This document shows, in pieces, positions 40,269 to 49,295 of a stretch of DNA of 51,069 nucleotides. Every line of letters begins with the position of its first letter. Within the stretch, counting starts at the first letter, position 1. Made by a program: the position numbers and the translations under genes. The DNA is from Bacteroidales bacterium (GTDB lineage: Bacteria; Bacteroidota; Bacteroidia; Bacteroidales; P3), in assembly GCA_017522105.1 (NCBI GenBank), contig JAFXAA010000012.1:1-51069 (forward strand), written 5' to 3'. The notes below the pieces were generated by a model. It did no database searches. It was not told the origin of the DNA and was given only the letters and a program-made list of their open reading frames with translations.

Positions 40269-40392
40269 CCGTCGAGGGTCCGGCGGGGTGGCGTGGGGGT
40301 GCCGTTGGGGAGATGCACCGGCGTCACGCCTGCAAAGCAGGTGCCCGAAATGAAAAAAAAAGCACAGGCGGCGGAATATCAAAAATATTTCG

Positions 40393-40400
40393 TATATTTG
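40393..40400 (+). promoter_or_regulatory. -7 element of the DPP IV-type gene
   Basis: TATATTTG, 36 bp before the ATG. Confidence 0.55.
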
Positions 40401-40435
40401 CAATTTATAAAAAGGCAACAAGAGAACTGCACTAT

Positions 40436-42763
40436 ATGAAGAAACTGTTTGTGTTTATGACATTTGCAACGATGCTGGCCGCTGGCGGAGCCTCGGCGCA
40501 GCGGCATAATATCACCCTTGAGGACATCTGGACCAAGCGCACCTTCAGCCCGCGCGGCATCGGGGCGCTTCGCTCCATGGCCGACGGCGAGCACTACTGC
40601 ACCATGAACGCCATCGGCATAGCCAAGTACAGCTACGCCACGGGCGAGAAGGTGGAGGACGTGTGCCTCTTTGGCGGCCCCGGCAACCGTAACGCCAAGA
40701 AAGCCAAACCCATGCCACGCATGGAGAGCTACGCCTTCAGCGCCGACGAGCAGAAGATACTCCTCAGCAGCGGCTTCGAGCCACTCTACCGCCACAGCGG
40801 CGTGAGCGACTACTACATCTACGACGTCAAGGCACAGACTTTCACCAAGATAAGCAACGAGGGCAAGCAGCGCCTGACGACGCTGAGCCCCGACGGCACG
40901 AAGGTGGCCTTCGTGCGCGACAACAACCTCTACTGGATGGACCTCAACACCTTGGAGGAGCACGCCATCACGACGGACGGCAAGGTGAACGAGGTGATCA
41001 ACGGCACCACGGACTGGGTCTACGAGGAGGAATTCGCCATCACGCAGGGCTTCCAGTGGAGCCCCGACTCGAAGAAGATAGCCTACCTGCGCTTCGACGA
41101 GAGCAAGGTGAAAGAATACAGCATGCAGATGTGGGGCAAGCTCTATCCCGAGGACTACAAGTATAAATACCCCAAGGCCGGCGAGGACAACAGCAAGGTC
41201 TCTCTGCGCATATACAAGCTTGAAAGCGGCAAGACACAGTACCCCCAATTGGGCGGGAAAGAAAATGCTGTCGGGACACCTTATAGCGAGGGCTGGGAAT
41301 ACCTTCCCCGCTTCCAGTGGGCCAATGACAACACGCTGGCCATGATGCGCATGAACCGCTTGCAGAACCACATGCAGATACTGACCATCAACACAGACAA
41401 GGACGGCTGCGAGCCCGATGCCACCATCTACGACGAGCAGTGCGACACCTATGTCGAGGTGCCTGACACGTGGCAGTTCATCACCGTGGGCAAAGGGAAG
41501 AAAGCACAGGAGATGATGCTCATCACCAGCGAGCGCGACGGCTACCGCCACATCTACCTCTACGGCATGGACGGCAAGCTGGTGCGCCAGGTGACCACCG
41601 GCGGCTATGAGGTGTGCGAGGTGGCGGGCGTCGACCCGAAGAACAGCCGCCTCTACTACACCAGCCGCGAGCACGGCGCCATCAACAAGAGCCTCTTCGT
41701 CATCGGCCTGGACGGCAAAAAGAAGAAATGCCTGAATTATAGCCAAGCGAATATAATCAGCATATACCCCAACTTCATCGGCACCGATTACTCCTTCACC
41801 AAAGACTTTAACGCCCCCACAAGCGGCGGCACCTATAACGCCACCTTCAGCGATGGCTGCAAATACTACATCTGCACCTACAGCAATGCCAACATGGCAC
41901 CGGCTTACACGCTGCATGACGCCAATGGCAAACTGATCAAGGTGCTGCAGGACAACGCTGACCTGCAAAAGAAGATGTCCGACTACGGCACCAGCCACAA
42001 GCAGTTCGGCACCTTCACCACCTCAACCGGCACCGAGCTGAACTACTACACCATCAAGCCTGCCGACTTCAACGCCAACAAGCGCTACCCCGTGCTTATC
42101 TACGTCTACGGCGGTCCCGGCAACCAGCAGGTGACCAACAGCTATGGCTACAGCGACTACTACTGGTACCACATGCTGGCCGAGAAGGGCTATGTGGTCT
42201 TCTGCTTCGACGGCCGCGGCACCGGCGGCCGCGGGTCGCAGTTCAAGAAGCAGACCTACGGCGACCTGGGCCGCATGGAATGCGAGGACGCCATTGAGGC
42301 AGCCCGCTGGCTGGGCCAGCATGGCTGGGTGGACAAGGACCGCATCGGCATCTGGGGCTGGAGTTTCGGCGGATACCTCTCTACGCTCTCGCTCCTCAAA
42401 GGCAACGACGTCTTCAAGGCCGCCATAGCCGTGGCACCGGTGATGAACTGGCGCTACTACGACAACATATACACCGAGCGCTTCCTCGCCCTGCCCAAGG
42501 ACAATGCCAAGGGCTACGACGACAACTCGCCGCTCAACTTCGCCGACCGCCTGCAGGGCAACTACCTCCTCATCCACGGCACAGGCGACGACAACGTGCA
42601 CTTCCAGAACTCGGCCGAGATGGTGGAGCGCCTGGAGAACGCCGGCAAGCAGTTCGAGTTCCGCATCTACCCCAACAAGAACCACTCCATCTACGACGCC
42701 ACGGGCAACACGCGCCTCAACCTCTACCAGCTGATGACGGACTTCATCATGAGAAAGCTGTAA
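40436..42763 (+). CDS. dipeptidyl peptidase IV family serine peptidase
   Basis: 775 residues from the ATG at 40436; the signal peptide MKKLFVFMTFATMLAAGGASAQ supports this start. An eight-bladed propeller domain (about 40-520, with DWVYEEEF, the substrate N-terminus binding Glu pair) precedes an alpha/beta hydrolase with the triad Ser643 (GWSFGG), Asp718 (GTGDDNVHF) and His750 (NKNHSIY). It removes N-terminal X-Pro or X-Ala dipeptides from peptides, in the periplasm or at the surface. Codon use matches its neighbours. The barrel gene follows after 27 nt. Confidence 0.94.
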   Translation: MKKLFVFMTFATMLAAGGASAQRHNITLEDIWTKRTFSPRGIGALRSMADGEHYCTMNAIGIAKYSYATGEKVEDVCLFGGPGNRNAKKAKPMPRMESYAFSADEQKILLSSGFEPLYRHSGVSDYYIYDVKAQTFTKISNEGKQRLTTLSPDGTKVAFVRDNNLYWMDLNTLEEHAITTDGKVNEVINGTTDWVYEEEFAITQGFQWSPDSKKIAYLRFDESKVKEYSMQMWGKLYPEDYKYKYPKAGEDNSKVSLRIYKLESGKTQYPQLGGKENAVGTPYSEGWEYLPRFQWANDNTLAMMRMNRLQNHMQILTINTDKDGCEPDATIYDEQCDTYVEVPDTWQFITVGKGKKAQEMMLITSERDGYRHIYLYGMDGKLVRQVTTGGYEVCEVAGVDPKNSRLYYTSREHGAINKSLFVIGLDGKKKKCLNYSQANIISIYPNFIGTDYSFTKDFNAPTSGGTYNATFSDGCKYYICTYSNANMAPAYTLHDANGKLIKVLQDNADLQKKMSDYGTSHKQFGTFTTSTGTELNYYTIKPADFNANKRYPVLIYVYGGPGNQQVTNSYGYSDYYWYHMLAEKGYVVFCFDGRGTGGRGSQFKKQTYGDLGRMECEDAIEAARWLGQHGWVDKDRIGIWGWSFGGYLSTLSLLKGNDVFKAAIAVAPVMNWRYYDNIYTERFLALPKDNAKGYDDNSPLNFADRLQGNYLLIHGTGDDNVHFQNSAEMVERLENAGKQFEFRIYPNKNHSIYDATGNTRLNLYQLMTDFIMRKL

Positions 42764-42790
42764 GTTTCACATAGCAAGAAACAAGTGACT

Positions 42791-43555
42791 ATGAAGAGAA
42801 TATTCATATTGGCCCTTACAGGCATCATGGGCATCATGGGCGCCCAGGCGCAGTTCGGCGACTGGGGCGTGCGCGCAGGCGCAGGCATGGCCACCATCAG
42901 CGACGACCTCTCCACCAAGTCGCCCATATTCGGCGCCAGCGTGGGCGGATACATCGACCTCACCTTCACGAAGACGCAAAGCGTGGCGGGGCAGTTCGTA
43001 TACCTGGAGAGCGGACTGAACCTCAACCGGCGCGGCAGCACCTTCCACGAGGTGCTGGAGAACGAAAGCACCATGAGCGTGCGCGACGGCTACTACCACG
43101 CCTATTACCTTCAGCTGCCCATACTGGTGGGCTTCCGTCTGGAGCTGCCTGTGCGCAGTGCCGGACACGTGGTGGGCATAGTGGCCGGGCCTGCGGTGAG
43201 CGTGGGCCTCTTCGGTCGCTGCAAGGACCGCCTCGTCACCCCCAGCAACCCGTCGCCGATGGCCAACTACGACCACGACGTCACCGGCACCAAGGCCGAC
43301 CGGCAGGTGTTCAACCACCTGAAGCGCTTCGACGTGAGCGCCATAGTGGGATTCACCTACCAGTTCGGACGGCTGAACGCCATGCTGTACCTTGACCACG
43401 GCTTCCTGGCCACCAGCACCGAGCCCGACATCCTGCGCATCATCACACAGAGCATGATGGGCGGCGACCAAGGGCTGCGGACCGACATACCCAACGGCAA
43501 CAACACAGCCATCATGCTCAGCATTGGCTATGCCTTGGGCAACTTCAACGACTAA
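42791..43555 (+). CDS. outer membrane beta-barrel protein
   Basis: 254 residues from the ATG at 42791 (a GTG six bases earlier is less likely). Signal peptide MKRIFILALTGIMGIMGAQAQ, then FGDWGVRAGAGMATISDDL and a set of amphipathic strands (YYHAYYLQLPILVGFRLELPV is split here by a turn; VVGIVAGPAVSVGLFG), ending in MLSIGYALGNFND. It resembles the PorT/OmpW-like 8-strand barrels annotated as outer membrane beta-barrel domain proteins. Function unknown. Confidence 0.8.
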   Translation: MKRIFILALTGIMGIMGAQAQFGDWGVRAGAGMATISDDLSTKSPIFGASVGGYIDLTFTKTQSVAGQFVYLESGLNLNRRGSTFHEVLENESTMSVRDGYYHAYYLQLPILVGFRLELPVRSAGHVVGIVAGPAVSVGLFGRCKDRLVTPSNPSPMANYDHDVTGTKADRQVFNHLKRFDVSAIVGFTYQFGRLNAMLYLDHGFLATSTEPDILRIITQSMMGGDQGLRTDIPNGNNTAIMLSIGYALGNFND

Positions 43556-43566
43556 ATACATAAAGA

Positions 43567-45117
43567 ATGGTAAGAGTAAGATTTGCCCCATCACCCACGG
43601 GGCCACTGCACATCGGGGGCGTGCGCACAGCCCTCTACAACTACCTCTTCGCCCGCCAGAACGGCGGCAAGATGATACTGCGCATCGAGGACACCGACCA
43701 GACACGCTTCGTGCCGGGTGCCGAACAATACATCATCGAGGCCCTCGACTGGCTGGGCATAGAGTTTGACGAAGGCGTGCATATCGGCGGCCCTTACGGC
43801 CCCTACCGCCAGAGCGACCGCAAGCCCATGTACCGCCAGTATGCCGACCAGCTGATACGCGACGGCTGGGCCTACTACGCCTTCGACAAACCCGAGGCAC
43901 TTGACGCCAAACGTAAGGAATACGAGGCACAGAAAAAGACCTTCCAGTACGACTGCACCACACGCGGCACGATGGAGAACAGCCTCAGCCTCGGCATGGA
44001 GGAAGCTCAGCGCCGCATAGACGCCGGCGAGCCCTACGTGGTGCGCTTCATGTTCCCAGACAACATCGACATCACGGTGCACGACCTTATCCGTGGCGAC
44101 GTGACGATGAACAGCCGACTGCTTGACGACAAGGTGCTCTTCAAGAGCGACGGCATGCCCACCTACCACCTGGCCAACATCGTGGACGACCACACCATGG
44201 AGATCACCCACGTCATACGTGGCGAGGAGTGGCTGCCCAGCGCCCCGCTGCACGTGATGCTATACAAAGCTTTCGGCTGGCAGGCACCGCAGTTCGCCCA
44301 CCTGCCCCTGCTCCTCAAGCCCGAGGGCAACGGCAAACTCAGCAAGCGCGACGGCGACCGCCTCGGCTTCCCCGTGTTCCCGCTGGAGTGGCACGACCCC
44401 AAGAGCGGCGAGGTCAGCAGCGGCTACCGCGAACAGGGCTACCTGCCGCAGGCGGTGGTCAACATGCTGGCACTCATGGGCTGGAACCCTGGCAAACGGG
44501 AAGGCGACAACGGAGCCAACCCCGTTTTCCAGGAAATCATGAGTATGGAGGAGCTCATCAAGCTCTTCAACATAGAGCATGTGAGCAAGAACGGCGCACG
44601 CTTCAACCTTGAGAAGGCCAAGTGGTTCAACCACGAGTACTTCCAGCAGCTCAGCGACGAGCAGGTGGCTGCATACCTTGAGAAACAGCTCGGCGAGCAC
44701 GGCGTCACCGCCGCGCACGACTATGTGGTTAAGGTGGCCGGCATGATGAAAGAGCGCATCACCTTCCCCAGTGAGCTTTGGGACACCTGCAGCTACTTCT
44801 TTGTGGCACCGACGGAGTACGACCCCGCCGCCATCAAGAAGCGCTGGAAACCGGGCATGACCACACACATGGCCAAGGTGATAGAGATACTTGACACCGT
44901 GCCATTCGAATACGACGCCCTGCACCAGGCCATCCTTGAGGACTACATCAAGGGCAACGGCCTCAACATGGGCTCGGTGATGAACTCGCTGCGCCTCGCC
45001 GTGGTGGGCAAGACCGTGGGCCCCGACATGCTGACACTCGTCATGATGCTCGGCAAAGAGGAGACCGTACGCCGCGTGCAGCGCGCCATAGCCACCATAG
45101 GAGAAGTCACAGAATAA
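43567..45117 (+). CDS. gltX: glutamyl-tRNA synthetase
   Basis: Class I synthetase charging tRNA-Glu. 516 residues. HIGG at 15-18 ([19 protein letters not shown]), the KMSKS-equivalent KLSKR at 257-261, and [16 protein letters not shown] and [17 protein letters not shown] in between. The C-terminal anticodon-binding domain is complete. It starts 11 nt after the barrel gene and precedes the OmpH-like gene by 17 nt. Confidence 0.97.
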   Translation: MVRVRFAPSPTGPLHIGGVRTALYNYLFARQNGGKMILRIEDTDQTRFVPGAEQYIIEALDWLGIEFDEGVHIGGPYGPYRQSDRKPMYRQYADQLIRDGWAYYAFDKPEALDAKRKEYEAQKKTFQYDCTTRGTMENSLSLGMEEAQRRIDAGEPYVVRFMFPDNIDITVHDLIRGDVTMNSRLLDDKVLFKSDGMPTYHLANIVDDHTMEITHVIRGEEWLPSAPLHVMLYKAFGWQAPQFAHLPLLLKPEGNGKLSKRDGDRLGFPVFPLEWHDPKSGEVSSGYREQGYLPQAVVNMLALMGWNPGKREGDNGANPVFQEIMSMEELIKLFNIEHVSKNGARFNLEKAKWFNHEYFQQLSDEQVAAYLEKQLGEHGVTAAHDYVVKVAGMMKERITFPSELWDTCSYFFVAPTEYDPAAIKKRWKPGMTTHMAKVIEILDTVPFEYDALHQAILEDYIKGNGLNMGSVMNSLRLAVVGKTVGPDMLTLVMMLGKEETVRRVQRAIATIGEVTE

Positions 45118-45134
45118 CAAAAAACACTCATACG

Positions 45135-45731
45135 ATGAATACCAGAACCCTTATCTTAGCGACAGCGGCCCTGCTGACCCTCGGCATGGCCGGCTGCAAC
45201 AACAGCGACAGCAAGCAGAACCCCGAGGCCGCGGCCCCCGTCATAGCAGAAGGCGGCCTGAAGATTGCCTACGTGGACACCGACACCATCATGGCCAAGT
45301 ACCAGTACGCCATTGACCTCAACGAGGAGCTGCTCGCCTACAAAGACCAGCAGGAGAAGTACTACCAGCAGCAGGTAACCGCCTTCCAGACCGACTACAA
45401 CAACTACCTGCAGACAGGCGCCAGCCTCACCCTCACGCAGCAGCAGACCAAGGAGGCCGAGCTGAAGCAGCGCGCAGAGAAGATGAGCACCCTTGAGCAG
45501 GAGCTCATGGCCAAGGTGGCCGAGCGTCAGCTCTCGGAGAACACCAAGCTGCTCAACGCCATCTTCGCCTTCATACGCGAGTACAACGCCGCCAACCAGC
45601 AGTTCGACCTCATCCTGCGCAAAAGCTTCAACGACACTCCCGTGCTCTATGCCAACCCCGCCATGGACATCACCGAGGAGATCCTCGCCGGGCTTAACGA
45701 AGAGTACAAGCAGGTGAAGGCAAAGAAATAG
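45135..45731 (+). CDS. OmpH/Skp-like lipoprotein
   Basis: 198 residues with a lipobox (LTLGMAGC, Cys21) followed by the OmpH domain: KIAYVDTDTIMAKYQYAIDLNEE starts the small beta core and about 70-150 form two long antiparallel helices (QQQTKEAELKQRAEKMSTLEQ, ELMAKVAERQLSEN). Skp-type proteins hold unfolded outer membrane proteins in the periplasm. Most are soluble; this one is predicted to be lipid-anchored. Ends at a strong terminator. Confidence 0.88.
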   Translation: MNTRTLILATAALLTLGMAGCNNSDSKQNPEAAAPVIAEGGLKIAYVDTDTIMAKYQYAIDLNEELLAYKDQQEKYYQQQVTAFQTDYNNYLQTGASLTLTQQQTKEAELKQRAEKMSTLEQELMAKVAERQLSENTKLLNAIFAFIREYNAANQQFDLILRKSFNDTPVLYANPAMDITEEILAGLNEEYKQVKAKK

Positions 45732-45752
45732 CAACCATCAGACAGTGACAAT

Positions 45753-45782
45753 AAAGGACGGCTCGACGGCCGTCCTTTTTCT
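45753..45782. terminator. bidirectional terminator
   Basis: AAAGGACGGC / GCCGTCCTTT stem with a 6-nt loop followed by TTTTTCTTT. It separates the OmpH-like gene (+) from the glycosyltransferase (-). Confidence 0.85.
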
Positions 45783-46829
45783 TTATCGCGAGTAGCGCCC
45801 GCGCAGCTCCGTAAAAGTATGCCTCCGCAAGAGGTAATACTCAATCAGCAGAGCTCCTTGATATACTTGCGCCACCTCATGCGGCTTTATGACGGCCCGC
45901 TTGGCGTCGAGGTCGGCTCGCCACGCACGGAACTCCCTGTGGGCCTTGCGTACAGCGCGATACTCGCCCAGGTGGCCTTCCAGAAGAAACTTGACAGCCG
46001 CCACGCGGTCAAGAAGCATTCGCATGCGCAGCACCTTGTCACGGCGCCCATCGGGCAGGTTCTTGTACAGCATGGAGAGGTTGTTGCGGAAGTTCAGCTG
46101 CGTCTTGAAGGGGTTGCTCTTGGGCAGCGTGCCGCCCCCGACATGGTAGAGCGTCGACTGCGGACAGTAGGCCACACGGTAGCCCGCATTGTGCACGCGC
46201 CAGCAGAAGTCAATCTCCTCCATGTGAGCAAAGAAGTCGGCATCGAGGCCGCCAAGCTCCCTCCACACATCGGCCCTGACAAACATCGCAGCGCCGGTGG
46301 CCCAGAATATGTCGCTGTCGTCGTCGTACTGTCCGTGGTCCTTCTCCAGTGTGCTGAAGAGGCGTCCGCGACAGAAAGGATAGCCATAGCTGTCGATGAA
46401 GCCCCCTGCCCCACCGGCGTACTCGAAGGTATCCTTGCGGTCGTACATCATCAGCTTGGGCTGCATGACGGCGATGCGGGGGTTGCTGTCCATGATGCGT
46501 ATTACAGGCTCTATCCAGCGCGGAGTGCATTCCACGTCGCTGTTCAACAGCACATAGTAGTCGGCCTCCACCTGTGCCAGGGCTTTGTTGTAGCCCTCGG
46601 CGAAGCCGTAGTTGCTGTCGAAGCGCAACAGCGGCACATCGGGGTAGTTTTCCTTCAGAAATGACACCGACGTGTCGGTGGAGCCGTTGTCGGCCACCAC
46701 CACCTCGGTGGTGAACTCGTTGTCCAGCACCGAGAAACGCAGTCCGTGTGAGTATTTGACCACCGACGGCATGAAACGCTCCAGCATGCCGACGCCGTTC
46801 CAGTTGAGTATGACTATAGCTACTTTCAT
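45783..46829 (-). CDS. family 2 glycosyltransferase
   Basis: 348 residues, GT-A fold. VAIVILNWNGVGMLERFMPSV opens the domain, VVVADNGSTDTSV (44-56) binds the nucleotide, and LLNSDVE (94-100) is the DXD-like site. The middle motif EIDFCWRVHNAGYRVAYCP is typical of rhamnosyl-type GT2 enzymes (WcaA/WbbL group). Acts on the cytoplasmic face in surface-glycan synthesis; the sugar is not known. Its ATG overlaps the stop of the acyltransferase gene (ATGA). Confidence 0.92.
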   Translation of the reverse strand: MKVAIVILNWNGVGMLERFMPSVVKYSHGLRFSVLDNEFTTEVVVADNGSTDTSVSFLKENYPDVPLLRFDSNYGFAEGYNKALAQVEADYYVLLNSDVECTPRWIEPVIRIMDSNPRIAVMQPKLMMYDRKDTFEYAGGAGGFIDSYGYPFCRGRLFSTLEKDHGQYDDDSDIFWATGAAMFVRADVWRELGGLDADFFAHMEEIDFCWRVHNAGYRVAYCPQSTLYHVGGGTLPKSNPFKTQLNFRNNLSMLYKNLPDGRRDKVLRMRMLLDRVAAVKFLLEGHLGEYRAVRKAHREFRAWRADLDAKRAVIKPHEVAQVYQGALLIEYYLLRRHTFTELRGRYSR

Positions 46830-47638
46830 TGTTCAGTTCGTTTCAGTTTCCAGCGCCTATGGCTCCAGAGCCACAACTCCGGCTGCTCTCTTATCTGCTC
46901 CTCCAGGGTGCGGGCATAGCGTTCCACTATCGTATACTGCGGCACCTCCTGTGGATGCTCGCAGAAGGGACTGAATGTCACCTCGTAGTAGCCGCGGCGC
47001 ACCCGTTTCACCGTGTAGTAGACAACTGGGTAGTTGTATTTCCGTGCAAAATATTCCGCTCCGTAGAGGAATGCCGTGTCCTGGTTGAGGAAGGTCGTCC
47101 AATAGCTCTTCGCCGGATTGGAGGGCGACTGGTCGCCAAGCATCATCAGCGCGCACGGCACACGGTGGCGGTCGTAGAAGTCAACCACCTGGCGCACATC
47201 GCGCTGGTCCACCACCTCGGTGCCGTAGCGGATGCGTTTTTTTGCTATATATGCCCCGGTGAACTTGTCGTTCAGTGGTTTGCCAACGCCGATGCCGTGG
47301 TGCAGCAGCTGCATGTTGAGCGAGCTGACCATGTACTCCCAGTTGCCATAGTGGGCCGAAAGGAGCACAATGCTCTGCCCGCGCTCATAGTAGCGGTCCA
47401 CCACCTGGCGGTTGGTGAAACGGTAGCGGCGCTTGATGGCGGCAGGCGAAGCGTACAGGTTGTGCACAAACTCCACGGCAATGTCGGCCAGGTAGCGGTA
47501 GTAGCGGCGCTCAATGGCCCTGCGCTCCCCTTCGCCCTTTTCGGGAAACGAGGCCGCAAGGTTGCCCCTCACCACAGACTTGCGGTAGCCCACAAGGTAG
47601 TAGATTATCAAATATACTATGTCCGCAATTATACGCAA
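46826..47638 (-). CDS. lysophospholipid/lipid A acyltransferase family protein
   Basis: 270 residues of the LpxL/HtrB family, which adds secondary acyl chains to lipid A. The catalytic H-x4-E is His96-Glu101 in SAHYGNWEYM, and GDQSPSNPAKSYW follows. The start appears to be a TTG at 47638; a stop (TAG) lies just upstream in frame and there is no ATG nearby. Relatives usually have 20-30 more residues, including a first membrane helix, so the N-terminus is short. A GGGAG lies about 9 nt before the TTG. It follows the GWxTD gene by 32 nt. Confidence 0.85.
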   Translation of the reverse strand: MRIIADIVYLIIYYLVGYRKSVVRGNLAASFPEKGEGERRAIERRYYRYLADIAVEFVHNLYASPAAIKRRYRFTNRQVVDRYYERGQSIVLLSAHYGNWEYMVSSLNMQLLHHGIGVGKPLNDKFTGAYIAKKRIRYGTEVVDQRDVRQVVDFYDRHRVPCALMMLGDQSPSNPAKSYWTTFLNQDTAFLYGAEYFARKYNYPVVYYTVKRVRRGYYEVTFSPFCEHPQEVPQYTIVERYARTLEEQIREQPELWLWSHRRWKLKRTEQ

Positions 47639-47670
47639 AACTTCAACTCCCTACTCTTAATCCCTTACCG

Positions 47671-49209
47671 TCAATAACCGCGCATGAACTGCTCCCCCAC
47701 TTCGCCCACCACGTCCTCGGGCAGCTGCTGGCGGCAGAGGCGGCGCTCCCAGCCAATCTCCTGCACCTCGCCGCGGGCGTTGCTGTTGAGCAGCTTGTAG
47801 TAGCCCGAGCGGTGCTCGTCCCAGAAGAGGAACACCCTGTTGGGGTCGTCGGTATCGAGCTTGTTGTAGCGCCACAACTGGTAGGGCAAGTAGTAGACAT
47901 GACCCTGCGAGGTGCCTGTCAGGCCGTCGGTAGGCCGCTGGTCCACACCGATCTGCATGGTGTTGAACTCCTGTATCTGGTTACTGCCTATCTTGTTGGC
48001 ACCCACATAGTTCTTCTCGTCGCGCACAAAGTCCGGCGGGCCGTACTGGAGGTACACGCGTCCGCGGTCGGTGTGTATGCCGGGGGTGCGCGGATAGCTG
48101 AAGTGTTCCTGCACATAGTCTATGCGTTCCTTGTACTGCAGCCACGCCGCTTCAGGGGCCATGGCGTCGCGCGCTGTCCAGAAGCGGTAGAGGAAAGCCT
48201 GCTTCTCCTCAAGGCCCGGACGCTTGATGAGTTCGCGAGACACCGACTTCTCCAAGTCCGACGCTATGGGGTAAAGCCCGTCGAGGTAAGTGTCGAGTTG
48301 TTTCTCGTCGGTGTACTTGCCCGCAAAAGTCATGGCGAAGTCACTCATCTCCTTGGCCTTCACGCCGGGGTTGGAGCGGTAGAAAGGCACCTTCTTGTAC
48401 ATCATCGTCTGGTTGTCGCGGTTGCGCAGTTCTACGACGAGGTTGTAGTTGCCCGAAGGCAGCTCCTTGATGTCGAGGCTGCCGTAGACCGGCACCAGCG
48501 GAGCGCTGTTCTTGCGGCTGGCGGTCTGCATGCCGTCAATGCGGGCGCCCGTCTCGGCGCGCTCCACGTAGGCCAGAGCCAGAAAAGGCTTGCGTCCCAC
48601 CTCCTGCTCTATATTGTACACCTCGTAGTAGAAATTCAGCTGCTCCACCTGCTCGGGGTAAAAGTCACTCACATAGGGCTCCATGTCGTAGCCTCCGCGC
48701 GAGAGGATGGTGCCCTCGCCCACCGTGGGCGTAGCGTCGGCCATGGGCTGCAGGCTAGACAGCGAGGGGTGCCGGCGGTCGTAGTTCACCATAACCTTCT
48801 CCGTCACCGTCGCCGGCGAGGTCTCTTCGTCGCTCTTGTCGCGCAGGGTGAGCTCTATGTCGTACAAGCCGTTGGGCAGCGAGAAACGCTGCACGTCGAG
48901 GAAGCTGAAGTCCAGCTCGTCGAGGCTGCCCACCGTGGGGCTGCCGAGGTCGTACTTCTTGGCGAAGAACACAGAATCCTGCTGGCGCGCCACGAGGGTC
49001 ACCTCCACGGTGGCCTTGTACACGCCGGAGGGCTGCTGCACGAAGCCCACCGTCCAGGCGTCCACCTGCAGGTAGGTCTCCATGTACGGACGGTCGTCCT
49101 GCGGCAGGTAGAAGGTGCTGTAGCCAAACAGGGCCTGCATCTGCGCCGTCATCCGGGCCGGCGCGGCAAAGGCCGCCAATGCAGTCAGTATCAAGCAAAG
49201 ACGTCTCAT
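47671..49209 (-). CDS. GWxTD-domain protein
   Basis: 512 residues: signal peptide (MRRLCLILTALAAFAAPARMTAQ), two strand-rich domains (about 25-290) and a C-terminal GWxTD domain (about 315-505). Hallmarks: KQAFLYRFWTARDAMAPEA, then TPGIHTDRGRVYLQYGPPD, where the family's GWxTD reads GIHTD (Trp replaced by Ile). No enzyme activity is known for the family, which is common in Bacteroidetes. It heads the run GWxTD, acyltransferase, glycosyltransferase, which suggests an envelope role. Confidence 0.85.
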   Translation of the reverse strand: MRRLCLILTALAAFAAPARMTAQMQALFGYSTFYLPQDDRPYMETYLQVDAWTVGFVQQPSGVYKATVEVTLVARQQDSVFFAKKYDLGSPTVGSLDELDFSFLDVQRFSLPNGLYDIELTLRDKSDEETSPATVTEKVMVNYDRRHPSLSSLQPMADATPTVGEGTILSRGGYDMEPYVSDFYPEQVEQLNFYYEVYNIEQEVGRKPFLALAYVERAETGARIDGMQTASRKNSAPLVPVYGSLDIKELPSGNYNLVVELRNRDNQTMMYKKVPFYRSNPGVKAKEMSDFAMTFAGKYTDEKQLDTYLDGLYPIASDLEKSVSRELIKRPGLEEKQAFLYRFWTARDAMAPEAAWLQYKERIDYVQEHFSYPRTPGIHTDRGRVYLQYGPPDFVRDEKNYVGANKIGSNQIQEFNTMQIGVDQRPTDGLTGTSQGHVYYLPYQLWRYNKLDTDDPNRVFLFWDEHRSGYYKLLNSNARGEVQEIGWERRLCRQQLPEDVVGEVGEQFMRGY

Positions 49210-49241
49210 AATTTACATTATATTTCCCTTAATAACGCAAA

Positions 49242-49268
49242 AGTGCGCCGCTTATTGTGCGGCGCACT
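49242..49268 (-). terminator. terminator of nadE
   Basis: Stem AGTGCGCCGC / GCGGCGCACT with a 7-nt loop. Read on the minus strand it is followed by TTTTG, so it ends the nadE transcript and separates it from the GWxTD gene. Confidence 0.7.
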
Positions 49269-49295
49269 GCATTTTTTGCTGCCTCACGACGGCGG

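Larger units (their letters stand above)
40040..40435. other. 396-bp divergent intergenic region
   Basis: Between the SUMF1-fold lipoprotein (-) and the DPP IV-type gene (+). It holds the minus-strand -7 element (40061-40068), an AT-rich stretch, the degenerate palindrome copy (40218-40268), a G-rich patch (40268-40315), a small stem CCTGC/GCAGG around 40328-40340, and the plus-strand -7 element (40393-40400). No extra gene is supported. Confidence 0.65.

Noticed and set aside
40313-40435. Upstream extension of the DPP IV-type gene
   Set aside because: The ATG at 40436 begins a clear signal peptide, and the -7 promoter element at 40393-40400 lies inside the extension.
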